From Marinobacterium litorale DSM 23545 (GTDB lineage: Bacteria; Pseudomonadota; Gammaproteobacteria; Pseudomonadales; Balneatricaceae): a stretch of 64,000 bases of DNA. The notes under the pieces are model-generated. The model made no database searches. It saw only the letters and a program-made list of their open reading frames with translations, and was not told where the DNA came from. How positions within the stretch are numbered: the stretch's first letter is position 1; each line of letters starts with the position of its first letter. The stretch spans positions 62,001 to 126,000 of the forward strand of contig NZ_AUAZ01000008.1 in assembly GCF_000428985.1 (NCBI RefSeq). The letters are read 5' to 3'. Below, piece by piece: positions 28,050 through 37,486 of this stretch. The translations under genes were made by a program, and so were the position numbers.

Positions 28050-30983
28050 ATGCTGCGCAAACTTGCCTTAAGCCTCGCTGTCGCTGGGGCTATCAGCGCT
28101 ACCCAGGCTCATGCCCTGGGGCTTGGCGAAATCCGAGTAAACTCGGCGCTGAACGAACCCCTGGACGCCGAAATCAGGCTGCTTCAGGTCCGGGATCTGT
28201 CACCACTGCAGATTCAGCCGCGAATGGCGGATATAGACGAGTTTTCGCTGGCGGGTATCAGTAAATCGCGTTTTTTGACTGACGTTAAATTTGATGTTCA
28301 GGTCCAACCGGATGGAACGGGAACGATTCAGTTACGCTCCTCCACGCCGATCAAAGAGCCGTTTCTTAACTTCCTGGTAGAGGTAAACTGGCCAAGTGGT
28401 CGCCTGGTTCGGGAGTATACGCTGCTTCTTGATCCGCCCATGTTTGATCCCTCTCCGGTTCCCTCCCGTATTCAAACCGCCCAGTCGACATCTGCTTCCG
28501 AGTCCGCGCCGTCGCCACAGCCTGCTGAGCAGGCAAGATTTGATACCGGCGCCAGGCCCGAGAATGTGTCCAATATCCGTACTCGGGTAGAGCCGGGCAG
28601 TGAAGTGTATGTGGACGTCGATGACACCCTGTACGAACTGGCCGTGGCCAACCGTCCCAACCGCTCGGTGACGCCGGAACAGATGATGCTGGCGCTGGTG
28701 CGTACGAACCCCGGCTCTTTCCCCACCGCAAACATTAATGTCATGCGTGCCGGTACGGTCATGCGCTTGCCGTCCCTTGAGGAAATTAATCGTTTGACGC
28801 CGGCTCAGGCTCGTCAGGAAGCGGCTCGTCAGACACGTGCCTGGCGTGAAGGGCGTACAACACCCAGTCAGGCACCGGCTGCTGATACTGCAGCGGCCCC
28901 GGATAGCGGCGAGGCGGGCGGTGATGCCGCCACGCCTGAAACGACTGAGCCGGATAGTCAGCTTAAAGTTGTGACCGCGGACGCTGAGGCTGCGGGTGAT
29001 AAAGCGGCTCAAGAGGACGGCGAACAGCAGGCTCAACCCGCTGATGGAGCAGAGGCAGGCACACAGGCTGATGCCGAAGCTACAGCCGATTCAGCCGAGG
29101 GAGCCCAGATGGCTTCAGAGGAAGATCGGGCTGCGCTGGCTGCGCGCAACGAAGAGCTGGAAAACCGGTTGTTGCTGACCCAGGAATCGGTTGCCAAGAT
29201 CGAGCAGGAAAACACCGAGCTTAACGGCAAAATCGATTCAATCAGCTCACAGCTCGACAAGCTTCAGCGTCTGATCGAACTCAAGGATCAGGAGCTGGCG
29301 ATGATGCAGCAGCGCCTGAACCAGGAGAGTGAGCCGGAAAAAGGAAGCCTGCTTGAAGGCCTGATGAAATCGCCCGGATATTTATACGGTGCAGGTGGCG
29401 CGGTTCTTGGTCTTCTGGTTGGGTTATTGTTCGCCCTGCGTCGTCGCAAGAAAGGGGATGATGCTCCCGTCGCGGAGGCCGCGCCTGCGCCCAAGGAGAG
29501 CAAAGACTCTGACGCCATTCCGGACGTTGCCGTAGCCGCTGCGGCAACGGCTGCCGCGGGTGTGGCCGCTGCCGAGGCTGAGCAGGAGAAGGACGCCGAA
29601 GAAATCGAACAACCGGCTCCGGTTCCCGAAGCGGAAGCGCAAGTCGCAGATGATCTGGCAGACGATGAACTCGATGACCTGGATCTGGACATGGATATGG
29701 ACCTGGATCTGGATGAGAGTGCGGCAACTGGCGAGCCGGGGCCTGAAGAGGTAGATGATTCGTTAGCCGAGGATGAGGATATCCCTCGAATCGAAGATGA
29801 TGAATTCGATCTGGGAGTCGACGACGATCTGACTTCGGGCCATATGCCGTTGTCACAGATGGCTGCCAATCGCGCTGGAGCGACTGCAGAGCCTGCACTG
29901 GATGAGCAGCCCGGGGAAGAAGACTTGGATTCCGGGTTGGATGATATCCTGGGCGAGGAGACCGGGCAGGACTCCGAGGATGTGGATTCCGGGCTGGATG
30001 ACCTGCTGGCTGAAACTGACTCTGCTGATGAAACGGGTGAGCAAGAGACAGCGGAAGGAGATGATCTGGAGTTTGCTGTCGATAGCTTTGGCGAAGAAGA
30101 TGACGCCGAAGAGGATCGCCTGGATCTTCCCGATGACCTTGAGTTTGCAGTCAATAAGCCTGAAGCCGAGACTCCGGCACAGGACATTGCCGACCAATCG
30201 GACGAGTCTGAGGATGATGAACTGGCGGGTCTGGATTTTGCGGTCGATGAACCGAAAGAGGAGATCAAGCAGGTCCAGGAAGCCGAAGATGATGGCATGC
30301 TCGATGACTTTTTCGCCGAAGAGGCAGTGGATACCGAAGATGAATTCGCGCCGCTTGATGAAGTCAGTGACGAAGAGGTGGAGCCGCTGACCGAGGAGAG
30401 CGTTGAGGTCGATACGGACGACAAATACACCGGTCTGGATCAGGTTTCTACCAGCGAAGATGACAGCTTTGAAATGGATGACGATCTGGAAGCGATGCTC
30501 CAGAGCGCACCGGATGAGGATGAAGAGGAGCCCGAGGAGGCGGCACAGCAGTCAGAGGAAGTGGGTGATCAAGATGATCTCGATGCGCTGTTAGCTTCGT
30601 TTCAGCCGGACGATGATGAGGCTCCAGTGGAGCGTAAGCCTTCGCCGGGTGAGCGTGTCGAAGAGGAGCTTACAGCCAACATCGCCCACGATCTGGAATC
30701 GGATCTGGATTCCGAGATCGACGATCTGCTAGGCTCCACGGACGATGATATCGCTCTCGAGGAAGAGAGTTCAGAGGAATCCAGTGACAAGGAAGACGAC
30801 CCGATGGATGCACTTAACCTGCTGGAAGGCGCTGACGAGATTGAGACCAAACTTGATCTGGCCCGTGCATACATTGAAATGGATGACACTGATGGGGCTA
30901 AAGATATCCTCAATGAAATCATGGAGGAGGGCAATCACTTCCAGCGCCGGGAAGCGCAGCGGTTACTAGAGGATATGAACTGA
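28050..30983 (+). CDS. fimV: FimV-family polar hub protein
   Basis: Protein of 977 residues. It has a signal peptide (1-25, ending THAHA-like AQAHA), a conserved N-terminal periplasmic domain (LGEIRVNSALNEPLDAEI), a LysM-like region near 185-245, a coiled coil near 355-430, one membrane segment near 447-467 (YGAGGAVLGLLVGLLFAL) followed by RRRKKG, a very acidic cytoplasmic region of about 450 residues, and a C-terminal TPR-like FimV domain (LDLARAYIEMDDTDGAKDIL). FimV/HubP organises cell poles, type IV pili and chemosensory proteins. The acidic part has repeated short motifs (DSGLDDxL; LEFAV/LDFAV). truA starts four bases after its stop. Confidence 0.94.
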   Translation: MLRKLALSLAVAGAISATQAHALGLGEIRVNSALNEPLDAEIRLLQVRDLSPLQIQPRMADIDEFSLAGISKSRFLTDVKFDVQVQPDGTGTIQLRSSTPIKEPFLNFLVEVNWPSGRLVREYTLLLDPPMFDPSPVPSRIQTAQSTSASESAPSPQPAEQARFDTGARPENVSNIRTRVEPGSEVYVDVDDTLYELAVANRPNRSVTPEQMMLALVRTNPGSFPTANINVMRAGTVMRLPSLEEINRLTPAQARQEAARQTRAWREGRTTPSQAPAADTAAAPDSGEAGGDAATPETTEPDSQLKVVTADAEAAGDKAAQEDGEQQAQPADGAEAGTQADAEATADSAEGAQMASEEDRAALAARNEELENRLLLTQESVAKIEQENTELNGKIDSISSQLDKLQRLIELKDQELAMMQQRLNQESEPEKGSLLEGLMKSPGYLYGAGGAVLGLLVGLLFALRRRKKGDDAPVAEAAPAPKESKDSDAIPDVAVAAAATAAAGVAAAEAEQEKDAEEIEQPAPVPEAEAQVADDLADDELDDLDLDMDMDLDLDESAATGEPGPEEVDDSLAEDEDIPRIEDDEFDLGVDDDLTSGHMPLSQMAANRAGATAEPALDEQPGEEDLDSGLDDILGEETGQDSEDVDSGLDDLLAETDSADETGEQETAEGDDLEFAVDSFGEEDDAEEDRLDLPDDLEFAVNKPEAETPAQDIADQSDESEDDELAGLDFAVDEPKEEIKQVQEAEDDGMLDDFFAEEAVDTEDEFAPLDEVSDEEVEPLTEESVEVDTDDKYTGLDQVSTSEDDSFEMDDDLEAMLQSAPDEDEEEPEEAAQQSEEVGDQDDLDALLASFQPDDDEAPVERKPSPGERVEEELTANIAHDLESDLDSEIDDLLGSTDDDIALEEESSEESSDKEDDPMDALNLLEGADEIETKLDLARAYIEMDDTDGAKDILNEIMEEGNHFQRREAQRLLEDMN

Positions 30984-30987
30984 ATCG

Positions 30988-31851
30988 ATGATCAGTCATG
31001 AGTCAGACCAGAGGGCGACAGAGGTCGCCCTCTTTCGTTATGCGGCCGCGGTTGAGTATGCCGGCGCCAATTATAATGGATGGCAGGCGCAAAGCGGCGA
31101 TAATGTGCGTTGTGTTCAGCTTGAAGTCGAGCGAGCGCTATCCCGGGTGGCTAACCATCCGGTAACGGTCATCTGTGCGGGGCGCACCGATGCGGGGGTT
31201 AGCGCCAGTCATCAGGTTATTCATTTTGACGCCCGGGTCGAACGTCCGGATCGGGCCTGGTTGATGGGCGGTAACACCTATTTGCCGGATGATATCGCCT
31301 TGCTTTGGATTCGCAGGGTGGATGACCAGTTTCACGCGCGGTTTTCGGCACGGGAGCGGCGCTATCGGTATTTGATTTATAGCGCCCCGGTGAAGCCTGC
31401 GCTTTTATCCCGCGGTGTAACCTGGACCTACAAGCGTCTGGAGTTGGAGCGGATGCAGGCCGCTGCAAATCATCTGGTAGGCGAGCATGATTTTACCTCC
31501 TACCGGGCGGTTGCCTGTCAGGCTCACAGTCCGGTGCGAGAGGTGAAAGAGCTGAATGTGTATGCGAGCGGTGCGCTTATCGTGATCGACATCCGTGCCA
31601 ACGCATTTTTGCACCACATGGTGCGTAATATTGCGGGCGTACTGATGAAAATTGGCTGCGGTGAAGCGGATCCCGATTGGGCGCGTGAAGTGCTGGAGGC
31701 CCGGGATCGCCGAAAAGGCGGTGTGACTGCGCCGCCCTGGGGGCTCTACTTTGTGGATGTGGGCTACCCGGAAGTATTTGACCTGCCGCGATCGTCATTG
31801 GGGCCCTATTTTTTATCTGCCGGTCAGACTGACGCTTCCACCATGCTTTGA
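30988..31851 (+). CDS. truA: tRNA pseudouridine(38-40) synthase
   Basis: Enzyme of 287 residues that isomerises uridines in the anticodon arm. The catalytic aspartate is in CAGRTDAGVSASHQV, and HHMVRNIAGVLMKIG is the family motif near the C-terminus. The conserved part begins at about residue 15 (FRYAAAVEYAGANYNGWQAQ). The only in-frame start before it is ATG 30988, four bases after fimV. A strong hairpin lies inside the first codons, which makes translation initiation here unusual. Confidence 0.93.
   Translation: MISHESDQRATEVALFRYAAAVEYAGANYNGWQAQSGDNVRCVQLEVERALSRVANHPVTVICAGRTDAGVSASHQVIHFDARVERPDRAWLMGGNTYLPDDIALLWIRRVDDQFHARFSARERRYRYLIYSAPVKPALLSRGVTWTYKRLELERMQAAANHLVGEHDFTSYRAVACQAHSPVREVKELNVYASGALIVIDIRANAFLHHMVRNIAGVLMKIGCGEADPDWAREVLEARDRRKGGVTAPPWGLYFVDVGYPEVFDLPRSSLGPYFLSAGQTDASTML
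31011..31038 (+). terminator. Terminator-like hairpin inside the 5' end of truA
   Basis: GAGGGCGAC (31011-31019), loop AGAG, and GTCGCCCTC (31024-31032) form a perfect 9-pair GC-rich stem followed by TTTCGTT. It starts 28 bases after the fimV stop. The U-tract is short and interrupted, so it may only attenuate transcription or stabilise the fimV 3' end. Confidence 0.5.
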
Positions 31852-31890
31852 TAGAATTGAATCCTTTCTACCTAAGGCTGGAGAGCGTTT

Positions 31891-32520
31891 GTGACGCGGG
31901 TTAAGATCTGTGGCATTAGCCGTCTGGAAGACGCCCAGGTGGCTGTTGAGGCGGGCGCTGATGCGATCGGCTTTGTCTTTTACGAGGCGAGTCCACGCGC
32001 AGTCACGCCAGAGCAGGCGCGGGACATAATTGCACGCTTGCCGGCGTTTGTAACGACCACCGGGTTATTCGTGAACCCGGAGCCGGAGCTGGTTGAGCAC
32101 GCGTTGACGGCCGGGATCGATCTTATTCAGTTCCATGGGGATGAGCAGGCCGGGTTTTGCGAAAGTTTTGGCCGCCCCTGGATCAAGGCTCTACGGATGA
32201 AAGAGGGTGTCGATATTGCCGGTCTAGCGGCGCAGTATGCGCTGGGCCGGGGCATCCTGCTTGATGCCTATCGTCCGGGTGTGCCGGGGGGGACCGGAGA
32301 AACCTTTGATTGGGAACGGATCCCGGCGCATATGCGGTCGAAGATAATCCTCGCCGGAGGCCTGACGCCGGACAATGTGGCTCAGGCTGTCAAACAGGTA
32401 CAGCCCTACGCGGTTGACGTCAGTGGTGGGGTGGAGCAGTCAAAGGGTATTAAGGATGCAGAGTGTATCAGTGCCTTTATGAGTGGTGTGCGTCTGGGTG
32501 ATAGCGAACGTCACCGATAA
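31891..32520 (+). CDS. trpF: Phosphoribosylanthranilate isomerase
   Basis: TIM-barrel enzyme of 209 residues in tryptophan synthesis. The catalytic cysteine is in [12 protein letters not shown] and the catalytic aspartate in AVDVSGGVE. It starts at GTG 31891. The neighbours truA and accD match Pseudomonas, where trpF is also separate from the other trp genes. Confidence 0.96.
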   Translation: MTRVKICGISRLEDAQVAVEAGADAIGFVFYEASPRAVTPEQARDIIARLPAFVTTTGLFVNPEPELVEHALTAGIDLIQFHGDEQAGFCESFGRPWIKALRMKEGVDIAGLAAQYALGRGILLDAYRPGVPGGTGETFDWERIPAHMRSKIILAGGLTPDNVAQAVKQVQPYAVDVSGGVEQSKGIKDAECISAFMSGVRLGDSERHR

Positions 32521-32594
32521 TACCCGGTGATAACGACCAGAGATCTATTTCCGGTTGCGGCCGGTGAGAATGAAAGAATCAGGAAAGGGTAGCA

Positions 32595-33455
32595 ATGAGC
32601 AACTGGCTTGAAAAAATCGTACCGTCTCTCGTGCGCAGTGAAAAGAAGCGTAGCAGTATTCCCGAGGGATTGTGGGATAAGTGCCCCAAATGTGAGGCCG
32701 TGCTTTACCGTCCGGAGCTTGAGAAAAACCTGAACGTTTGCCCTAAATGCGATCATCACATGAGGCTGATGGCGCGTCGCCGTCTTGAGCTTTTTCTGGA
32801 TGAGGGAACCGGACAGGAACTCGCAGCTGATGTGGAACCGGTCGATCGGTTGAAATTTCGCGATAGTAAAAAATATAAGGATCGCCTGGCCGCCGCGCAA
32901 CGTGATACCGGTGAGAAGGATGCGCTGATCGCCATGCGCGGTGAGCTCGAGGGGATGCCTGTAGCTGCGGTCGCGTTCGAATTTCGCTTCATGGGTGGTT
33001 CTATGGGCGCGGTGGTAGGAGAGCGTTTTGTGCGTGCCGCCACTCTGGCGCTGGAGGAGCGGAGGCCTCTGATCTGCTTTTCCGCATCCGGCGGTGCTCG
33101 TATGCAGGAGGCACTGATCTCATTAATGCAGATGGCGAAAACCAGTGCAGCGCTCGAACGTTTGCGTCGTGAAGGTATCCCGTTTATCTCCGTTTTGACT
33201 GACCCGGTTTACGGTGGTGTATCCGCCAGTCTTGCCATGCTGGGCGATCTGAACGTGGCTGAGCCGGCGGCGTTGGTTGGCTTTGCCGGTCCCCGTGTTA
33301 TCGAGCAGACGGTGCGTGAAAAACTGCCGGAAGGCTTCCAGCGCAGCGAATTTCTGCTTGAACACGGCCAGGTCGATATGATCATCACCCGCCGTGAAAT
33401 GAAGCCGCGTCTGGCGTCGATCCTGCGCAAGCTGATGCATGAGCCCGCCGCCTGA
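32595..33455 (+). CDS. accD: Acetyl-CoA carboxylase carboxyltransferase subunit beta
   Basis: Subunit of 286 residues that with AccA transfers carboxyl groups to acetyl-CoA in fatty-acid synthesis. The N-terminal zinc ribbon is CPKC...CPKC (residues about 27-49), and the crotonase-like core includes [14 protein letters not shown] and [12 protein letters not shown]. The start at 32595 follows AAAGGG. folC begins within 60 bases. Confidence 0.98.
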   Translation: MSNWLEKIVPSLVRSEKKRSSIPEGLWDKCPKCEAVLYRPELEKNLNVCPKCDHHMRLMARRRLELFLDEGTGQELAADVEPVDRLKFRDSKKYKDRLAAAQRDTGEKDALIAMRGELEGMPVAAVAFEFRFMGGSMGAVVGERFVRAATLALEERRPLICFSASGGARMQEALISLMQMAKTSAALERLRREGIPFISVLTDPVYGGVSASLAMLGDLNVAEPAALVGFAGPRVIEQTVREKLPEGFQRSEFLLEHGQVDMIITRREMKPRLASILRKLMHEPAA

Positions 33456-33512
33456 GTGCCCACCGATATTTGCACCGGCTCCTGGCCGGTGCAACAAGCC
33501 CCTGGAAAACAG

Positions 33513-34790
33513 ATGTTGAGTGATTATCCGAAAAGTCTGGCCCAATGGCTGGAGCGGATCGAAGCCTGTCATCCTGAAGAGATTGAGCTTGGGCTGGATC
33601 GCGTTAAAGCTGTCTATGATCGGTTGGGGATCGAGCTTGCCAACAGTCGCCGCGTGGTTGTGGCCGGCACTAATGGGAAGGGATCCACACTGACGATGAT
33701 GGAGTCGATTGCTCGTTGTGCCGGGGTGACCACCGGAGTTTATACCTCGCCTCATTTTTTGCGTTACAACGAGCGCGTACGTATCAACGGTGAGGAAGTG
33801 GATGATGCGCTTCTGTGTCGTCAGTTTGAAAAGATAGAACAGGCGCGGGGCGATATTGAGCTCACCTATTTTGAGTACGGTACGCTGGCGGCGTTGCTCT
33901 GTTTCGAAGAGGCGCAGCCGGAGCTGCTTTTGCTGGAGGTTGGGCTTGGCGGTCGTCTGGATGCGGTCAATATCGTTGATGGCGACTTGGCGATTATCAC
34001 CACGATCGCACTGGACCATACCGACTGGTTGGGGCCGGATCGCGATTCCATAGCCAGGGAGAAGGCGGGCATCATGCGTGCCGGTAAACCGGCGCTTATC
34101 AGCGACTCCGATCCGCCCCAGGCACTGTTTGATATTGCCGATAAGACCGGCGCCAAAGTCCTCTGTCGTGGGCGTGATTACCTGGGTAAATCGTTACCGG
34201 ATAGCTGGGACTGGGAGGGTGTCGATCAGCTGGGTGAACGTTTCGCTATCCGTGGGCTGCCCAAACCCTCTTTGCCCCTGGTCAATGCCGTTACTGCGTT
34301 GCAGGCGCTGCAACTGCTGGGATTTACCATAGGTTCTCAGGCGATTCATTCCGGTTTGCGCCGCGCTCAGATGACGGGGCGGATGCAAAGGATTACGCTG
34401 CCTGAAGGGGCGGCAATACTCGATGTCGCGCACAATCCTGAAGCGGCGGCTTACCTTGCGGGTTATCTGGAGGCGAACCCGGCCGAGGGGCAGACGCATA
34501 TGGTTTTGGGAATGCTCAAGGACAAGGATATGGCGTCGGTCATAGCAGCACTGTCAGCGCAGATATCGAGCTGGTATTTCGCCTCGCTTCCGGGTGCCCG
34601 GGGGACTGAGGGGGCAGCTCTGGCTGAGATCGCCCGGCGCGAAGCATCGGTTATCGGTGAGGCCCATGACTCGGTTGCTCAGGCGCTCGCGCACGCCCGC
34701 GCATCAATGCAAAAAGGGGATCGGGTTGTCGTCGCTGGGTCATTCTTTACTGTTAGCGAGGCGCTCGATGCGCTTGAGTTGAGAGGCTGA
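33513..34790 (+). CDS. folC: Bifunctional folylpolyglutamate/dihydrofolate synthase
   Basis: Mur-ligase-family enzyme of 425 residues that adds glutamate to folates. It has the P-loop VAGTNGKGSTLTMME, the motif TSPHFLRYNERVRINGE, and the C-terminal DVAHNPEAA. I chose ATG 33513 (MLSDYPKSLAQWLERI), which matches the family start; a GTG at 33456 directly after accD is possible but gives an unusual N-terminus. A SPOR-domain gene follows after three bases. Confidence 0.96.
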   Translation: MLSDYPKSLAQWLERIEACHPEEIELGLDRVKAVYDRLGIELANSRRVVVAGTNGKGSTLTMMESIARCAGVTTGVYTSPHFLRYNERVRINGEEVDDALLCRQFEKIEQARGDIELTYFEYGTLAALLCFEEAQPELLLLEVGLGGRLDAVNIVDGDLAIITTIALDHTDWLGPDRDSIAREKAGIMRAGKPALISDSDPPQALFDIADKTGAKVLCRGRDYLGKSLPDSWDWEGVDQLGERFAIRGLPKPSLPLVNAVTALQALQLLGFTIGSQAIHSGLRRAQMTGRMQRITLPEGAAILDVAHNPEAAAYLAGYLEANPAEGQTHMVLGMLKDKDMASVIAALSAQISSWYFASLPGARGTEGAALAEIARREASVIGEAHDSVAQALAHARASMQKGDRVVVAGSFFTVSEALDALELRG

Positions 34791-34793
34791 GCC

Positions 34794-35345
34794 ATGCAGC
34801 CGGAGATGAAGAAACGTTTGCTGGGTGCCTTTGCGCTTTTGGTTATCGGTGCAGCCGTGCTGCCGCTGGTGTTCGACGGAGCGGGGTACCGGGAGCGTCA
34901 TCTTGAGAGCCGTATTCCGCCTGGACCCGATACGGCCGAATGGGTCGATGTCGAGCCGACCAGTCGTGAGCTGCCTGATACCCGGATGCCGGCGGAGCCA
35001 GCAGGCGCACCGGTGGTGTCAGTGCCGGTGGAGCCGGTTCAGGAGGTTGTCGAGCGAGCCAAGCCAGATATCGAGCCAACCGAGGACACTCCCCAGCTGG
35101 ATCAGGAAAACGTTCCTGTGGCCTGGACGCTTCAGCTGGCAAGCTTTCGTGACGAAGCTAACGCCAAGGCGTTGCGCACCGAACTGCTGGATGCCGGCTA
35201 TAAGGTTTACATCCGTCATATCTCCGGGCTGGTTAAAGTTTTTGTAGGTCCTGAGCTGCAGCGTACCCGTCTCGAAAGCCTGCAGGCGGCGCTGAAAGAG
35301 GAGTATTCCCTGGACGGCATAGTCGTGCGTTTTACCACGCAATGA
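34794..35345 (+). CDS. SPOR-domain membrane protein, DedD-like
   Basis: Protein of 183 residues. A short cytoplasmic N-terminus (MKKRLLG) is followed by one membrane segment (AFALLVIGAAVLPLVFDG), a Pro/Glu-rich periplasmic linker, and a C-terminal SPOR domain (WTLQLASFRDEANAKALRTELLDAG) that binds denuded septal peptidoglycan. The topology and the folC-cvpA context match DedD. It is probably a non-essential division protein. Confidence 0.88.
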   Translation: MQPEMKKRLLGAFALLVIGAAVLPLVFDGAGYRERHLESRIPPGPDTAEWVDVEPTSRELPDTRMPAEPAGAPVVSVPVEPVQEVVERAKPDIEPTEDTPQLDQENVPVAWTLQLASFRDEANAKALRTELLDAGYKVYIRHISGLVKVFVGPELQRTRLESLQAALKEEYSLDGIVVRFTTQ

Positions 35346-35356
35346 TGCCGCTGTCG

Positions 35357-35385
35357 TTGGGTTCTGTCTGGCGCTCTGCTAGAAT
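35357..35385 (+). promoter_or_regulatory. Probable sigma70 promoter of cvpA-purF
   Basis: TTGGGT (35357-35362), a 17-base spacer and TAGAAT (35380-35385) lie 31 bases before the cvpA start. The -10 is good and the -35 moderate. I see no PurR-type palindrome here. Confidence 0.55.
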
Positions 35386-35415
35386 GCGCGCTGTTTCAAA
35401 GGGTAGTTACGACAG

Positions 35416-35910
35416 ATGAACTGGGCCGACTGGGTCATTATTGCGATTATCGCTATCTCGAGTCTTCTGAGCTTGAAGCGCGGTTTTGTCAAAGAAGCCG
35501 TGTCTCTGGCCTCCTGGGTGGCCGCCTTCATTGTCGCCCGGCTGTTCTCCGCCTCCCTGGCGGTGATTCTCGAGCCCTATATCGAAACAGTCTCGCTCCG
35601 GCTGCTGGCCGCCTTTGCTATCCTGTTTGTTATTACGCTGATAGTGGGGGCGCTGGTCGGTATGCTGTTCAGCGCTCTGGTTTCCGCAACCGGCCTCAGT
35701 GCCACCGACCGCGTTCTGGGCATGGGCTTTGGCGCGGTCCGGGGCGGTTTGGTTGTCGTTGTTATCGTTGCACTGTTGGGCATGACTCCGGCCGTGCAGG
35801 ATCACTGGTGGTTGGATTCCAGCCTGATCCCCCACTTTGTTCTGCTTGAGGGCTGGACTCGCGCCGTGGCATCGGACGTCGGTCAGATGATCTGGAATGT
35901 CGGGCGCTAA
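35416..35910 (+). CDS. cvpA: Colicin V production family protein CvpA
   Basis: Inner-membrane protein of 164 residues with about four hydrophobic segments and the family start NWADWVIIAIIAISSLLSLKRG. It lies 41 bases before purF, as in E. coli. Its molecular role is poorly defined; it is linked to envelope homeostasis and colicin V export. Confidence 0.94.
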   Translation: MNWADWVIIAIIAISSLLSLKRGFVKEAVSLASWVAAFIVARLFSASLAVILEPYIETVSLRLLAAFAILFVITLIVGALVGMLFSALVSATGLSATDRVLGMGFGAVRGGLVVVVIVALLGMTPAVQDHWWLDSSLIPHFVLLEGWTRAVASDVGQMIWNVGR

Positions 35911-35951
35911 TCTCTTCGCAAAACCACAATGTTCCTTCTGAGGTGAACTGA

Positions 35952-37475
35952 ATGTGCGGTATCGTCGGCATCGTTGCCAAATCCTATGTTAATCAGACCA
36001 TCTTCGATGCGCTGACGGTGCTTCAGCACCGGGGGCAGGATGCGGCGGGTATGGTCACCTGCGAGGGGAATCGCTTTTTTCTGCGTAAGGATAATGGCCT
36101 GGTCAACGAGGTGTTTCGCACCCGTCACATGAAGCGGCTCGAAGGCAACATGGGGATCGGGCATGTCCGTTACCCGACGGCCGGGAGTTCGAGTTCTGCT
36201 GAAGCTCAGCCGTTCTATGTGAATTCACCCTACGGAATCGCACTGGCCCATAACGGCAACCTGACCAACACCGAACAGTTGGCCGATGAAATCTTCCGTT
36301 CCGATTTGCGTCATATCAACACCACGTCCGATTCTGAGGTGCTGTTGAATATCTTTGCCCACGAGCTGCAGGCCATGGGCAAGCTGCGCCCGAGTCCGGA
36401 GGATATTTTCAAGGCGGTGAAGCGGGTGCATGAGCGTTGCCAGGGTGGCTACGCTGTTGTTGCTATCATTACCGGCTACGGCATTGTCGCGTTCCGCGAC
36501 CCCTGCGGTATTCGTCCGCTGGTGTATGGCAAGCGTGAGACTGAGGCCGGTGTTGAGTATATGGTCGCCTCCGAGAGCGTTGCGCTGGATACCTCGGGGT
36601 TCCTGCTGGAGCGTGATATCGAGCCGGGCGAGGCGATTTTTATCGATACGCACGGTCAGGTTTTCACACAGAACTGTGCTGAAAAGACCAAGCTGGCACC
36701 CTGTCTGTTTGAATATGTTTACCTGGCACGCCCCGACTCGATTATCGACGGTATTTCAGTGCATGAGGCGCGGATGGAGATGGGGATTAAGCTGGCGGAC
36801 AAAGTGCGTCGGGAGATGCCCGAGCATGATATCGACGTGATTATTCCGATTCCCGATACCAGCCGTACCGCCGCGTTGGAGATGGCTAACAGCCTCGGTG
36901 TGAAGTTCCGCGAAGGGTTTATCAAGAACCGCTATATTGGCCGTACGTTTATTATGCCGGGACAGACCCAGCGGAAGAAGTCGGTGCGCCAGAAACTAAA
37001 CCCGATTCAGGGCGAGTTCAAGGACAAGGTTGTGATGCTGGTGGACGACTCCATTGTGCGGGGGACTACGTCCAAGCAGATCGTCCAGATGGCGCGGGAA
37101 GCCGGTGCGCGTAAGGTCTACTTTGCCTCGGCAGCGCCTGAAGTGCGTTATCCCAATGTGTATGGTATCGATATGCCCTCGGCCAGCGAGCTGGTAGCCC
37201 ATGGCCGCACCGCCGACGAAATTGGCAAATATATCGGGTGTGACTGGATGCTGTACCAGGATCTGGATGACCTGAAAGACTCTGTCACCAAGTACAATCC
37301 GGTGATCACCGAGTTTGATACCTGTGTATTTGACGGCCTCTACGTGACCGGAACGGTCTCGCCAGGCTATCTGCGCCGCCTTGAAGAGAAGCGCAACGAC
37401 GGCGCGAAGTCAGCGGCAGATGGCAAGCAGGTTGGCGATAATGAGTCGGCTGATCTGCTCAGCCGCATAGAGTAA
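35952..37475 (+). CDS. purF: Amidophosphoribosyltransferase
   Basis: Enzyme of 507 residues for the first committed step of purine synthesis. The N-terminal glutaminase begins with the catalytic Cys2 (MCGIVGI), and the phosphoribosyl site is [18 protein letters not shown]. It lacks the propeptide seen in Bacillus PurF, as expected for this clade. Start and length match E. coli (505). metZ follows after 11 bases. Confidence 0.98.
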   Translation: MCGIVGIVAKSYVNQTIFDALTVLQHRGQDAAGMVTCEGNRFFLRKDNGLVNEVFRTRHMKRLEGNMGIGHVRYPTAGSSSSAEAQPFYVNSPYGIALAHNGNLTNTEQLADEIFRSDLRHINTTSDSEVLLNIFAHELQAMGKLRPSPEDIFKAVKRVHERCQGGYAVVAIITGYGIVAFRDPCGIRPLVYGKRETEAGVEYMVASESVALDTSGFLLERDIEPGEAIFIDTHGQVFTQNCAEKTKLAPCLFEYVYLARPDSIIDGISVHEARMEMGIKLADKVRREMPEHDIDVIIPIPDTSRTAALEMANSLGVKFREGFIKNRYIGRTFIMPGQTQRKKSVRQKLNPIQGEFKDKVVMLVDDSIVRGTTSKQIVQMAREAGARKVYFASAAPEVRYPNVYGIDMPSASELVAHGRTADEIGKYIGCDWMLYQDLDDLKDSVTKYNPVITEFDTCVFDGLYVTGTVSPGYLRRLEEKRNDGAKSAADGKQVGDNESADLLSRIE

Positions 37476-37486
37476 AGGATCCTCGG

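Noticed and set aside
28332-30934. Several open frames opposite the fimV acidic region, one rich in serine
   Set aside because: Serine-rich antisense frames arise from Asp/Glu codons on the other strand; no independent support.
35346-35415. PurR operator before cvpA-purF
   Set aside because: I looked for the ACGCAAACGTTTGCGT-type palindrome and found nothing close.
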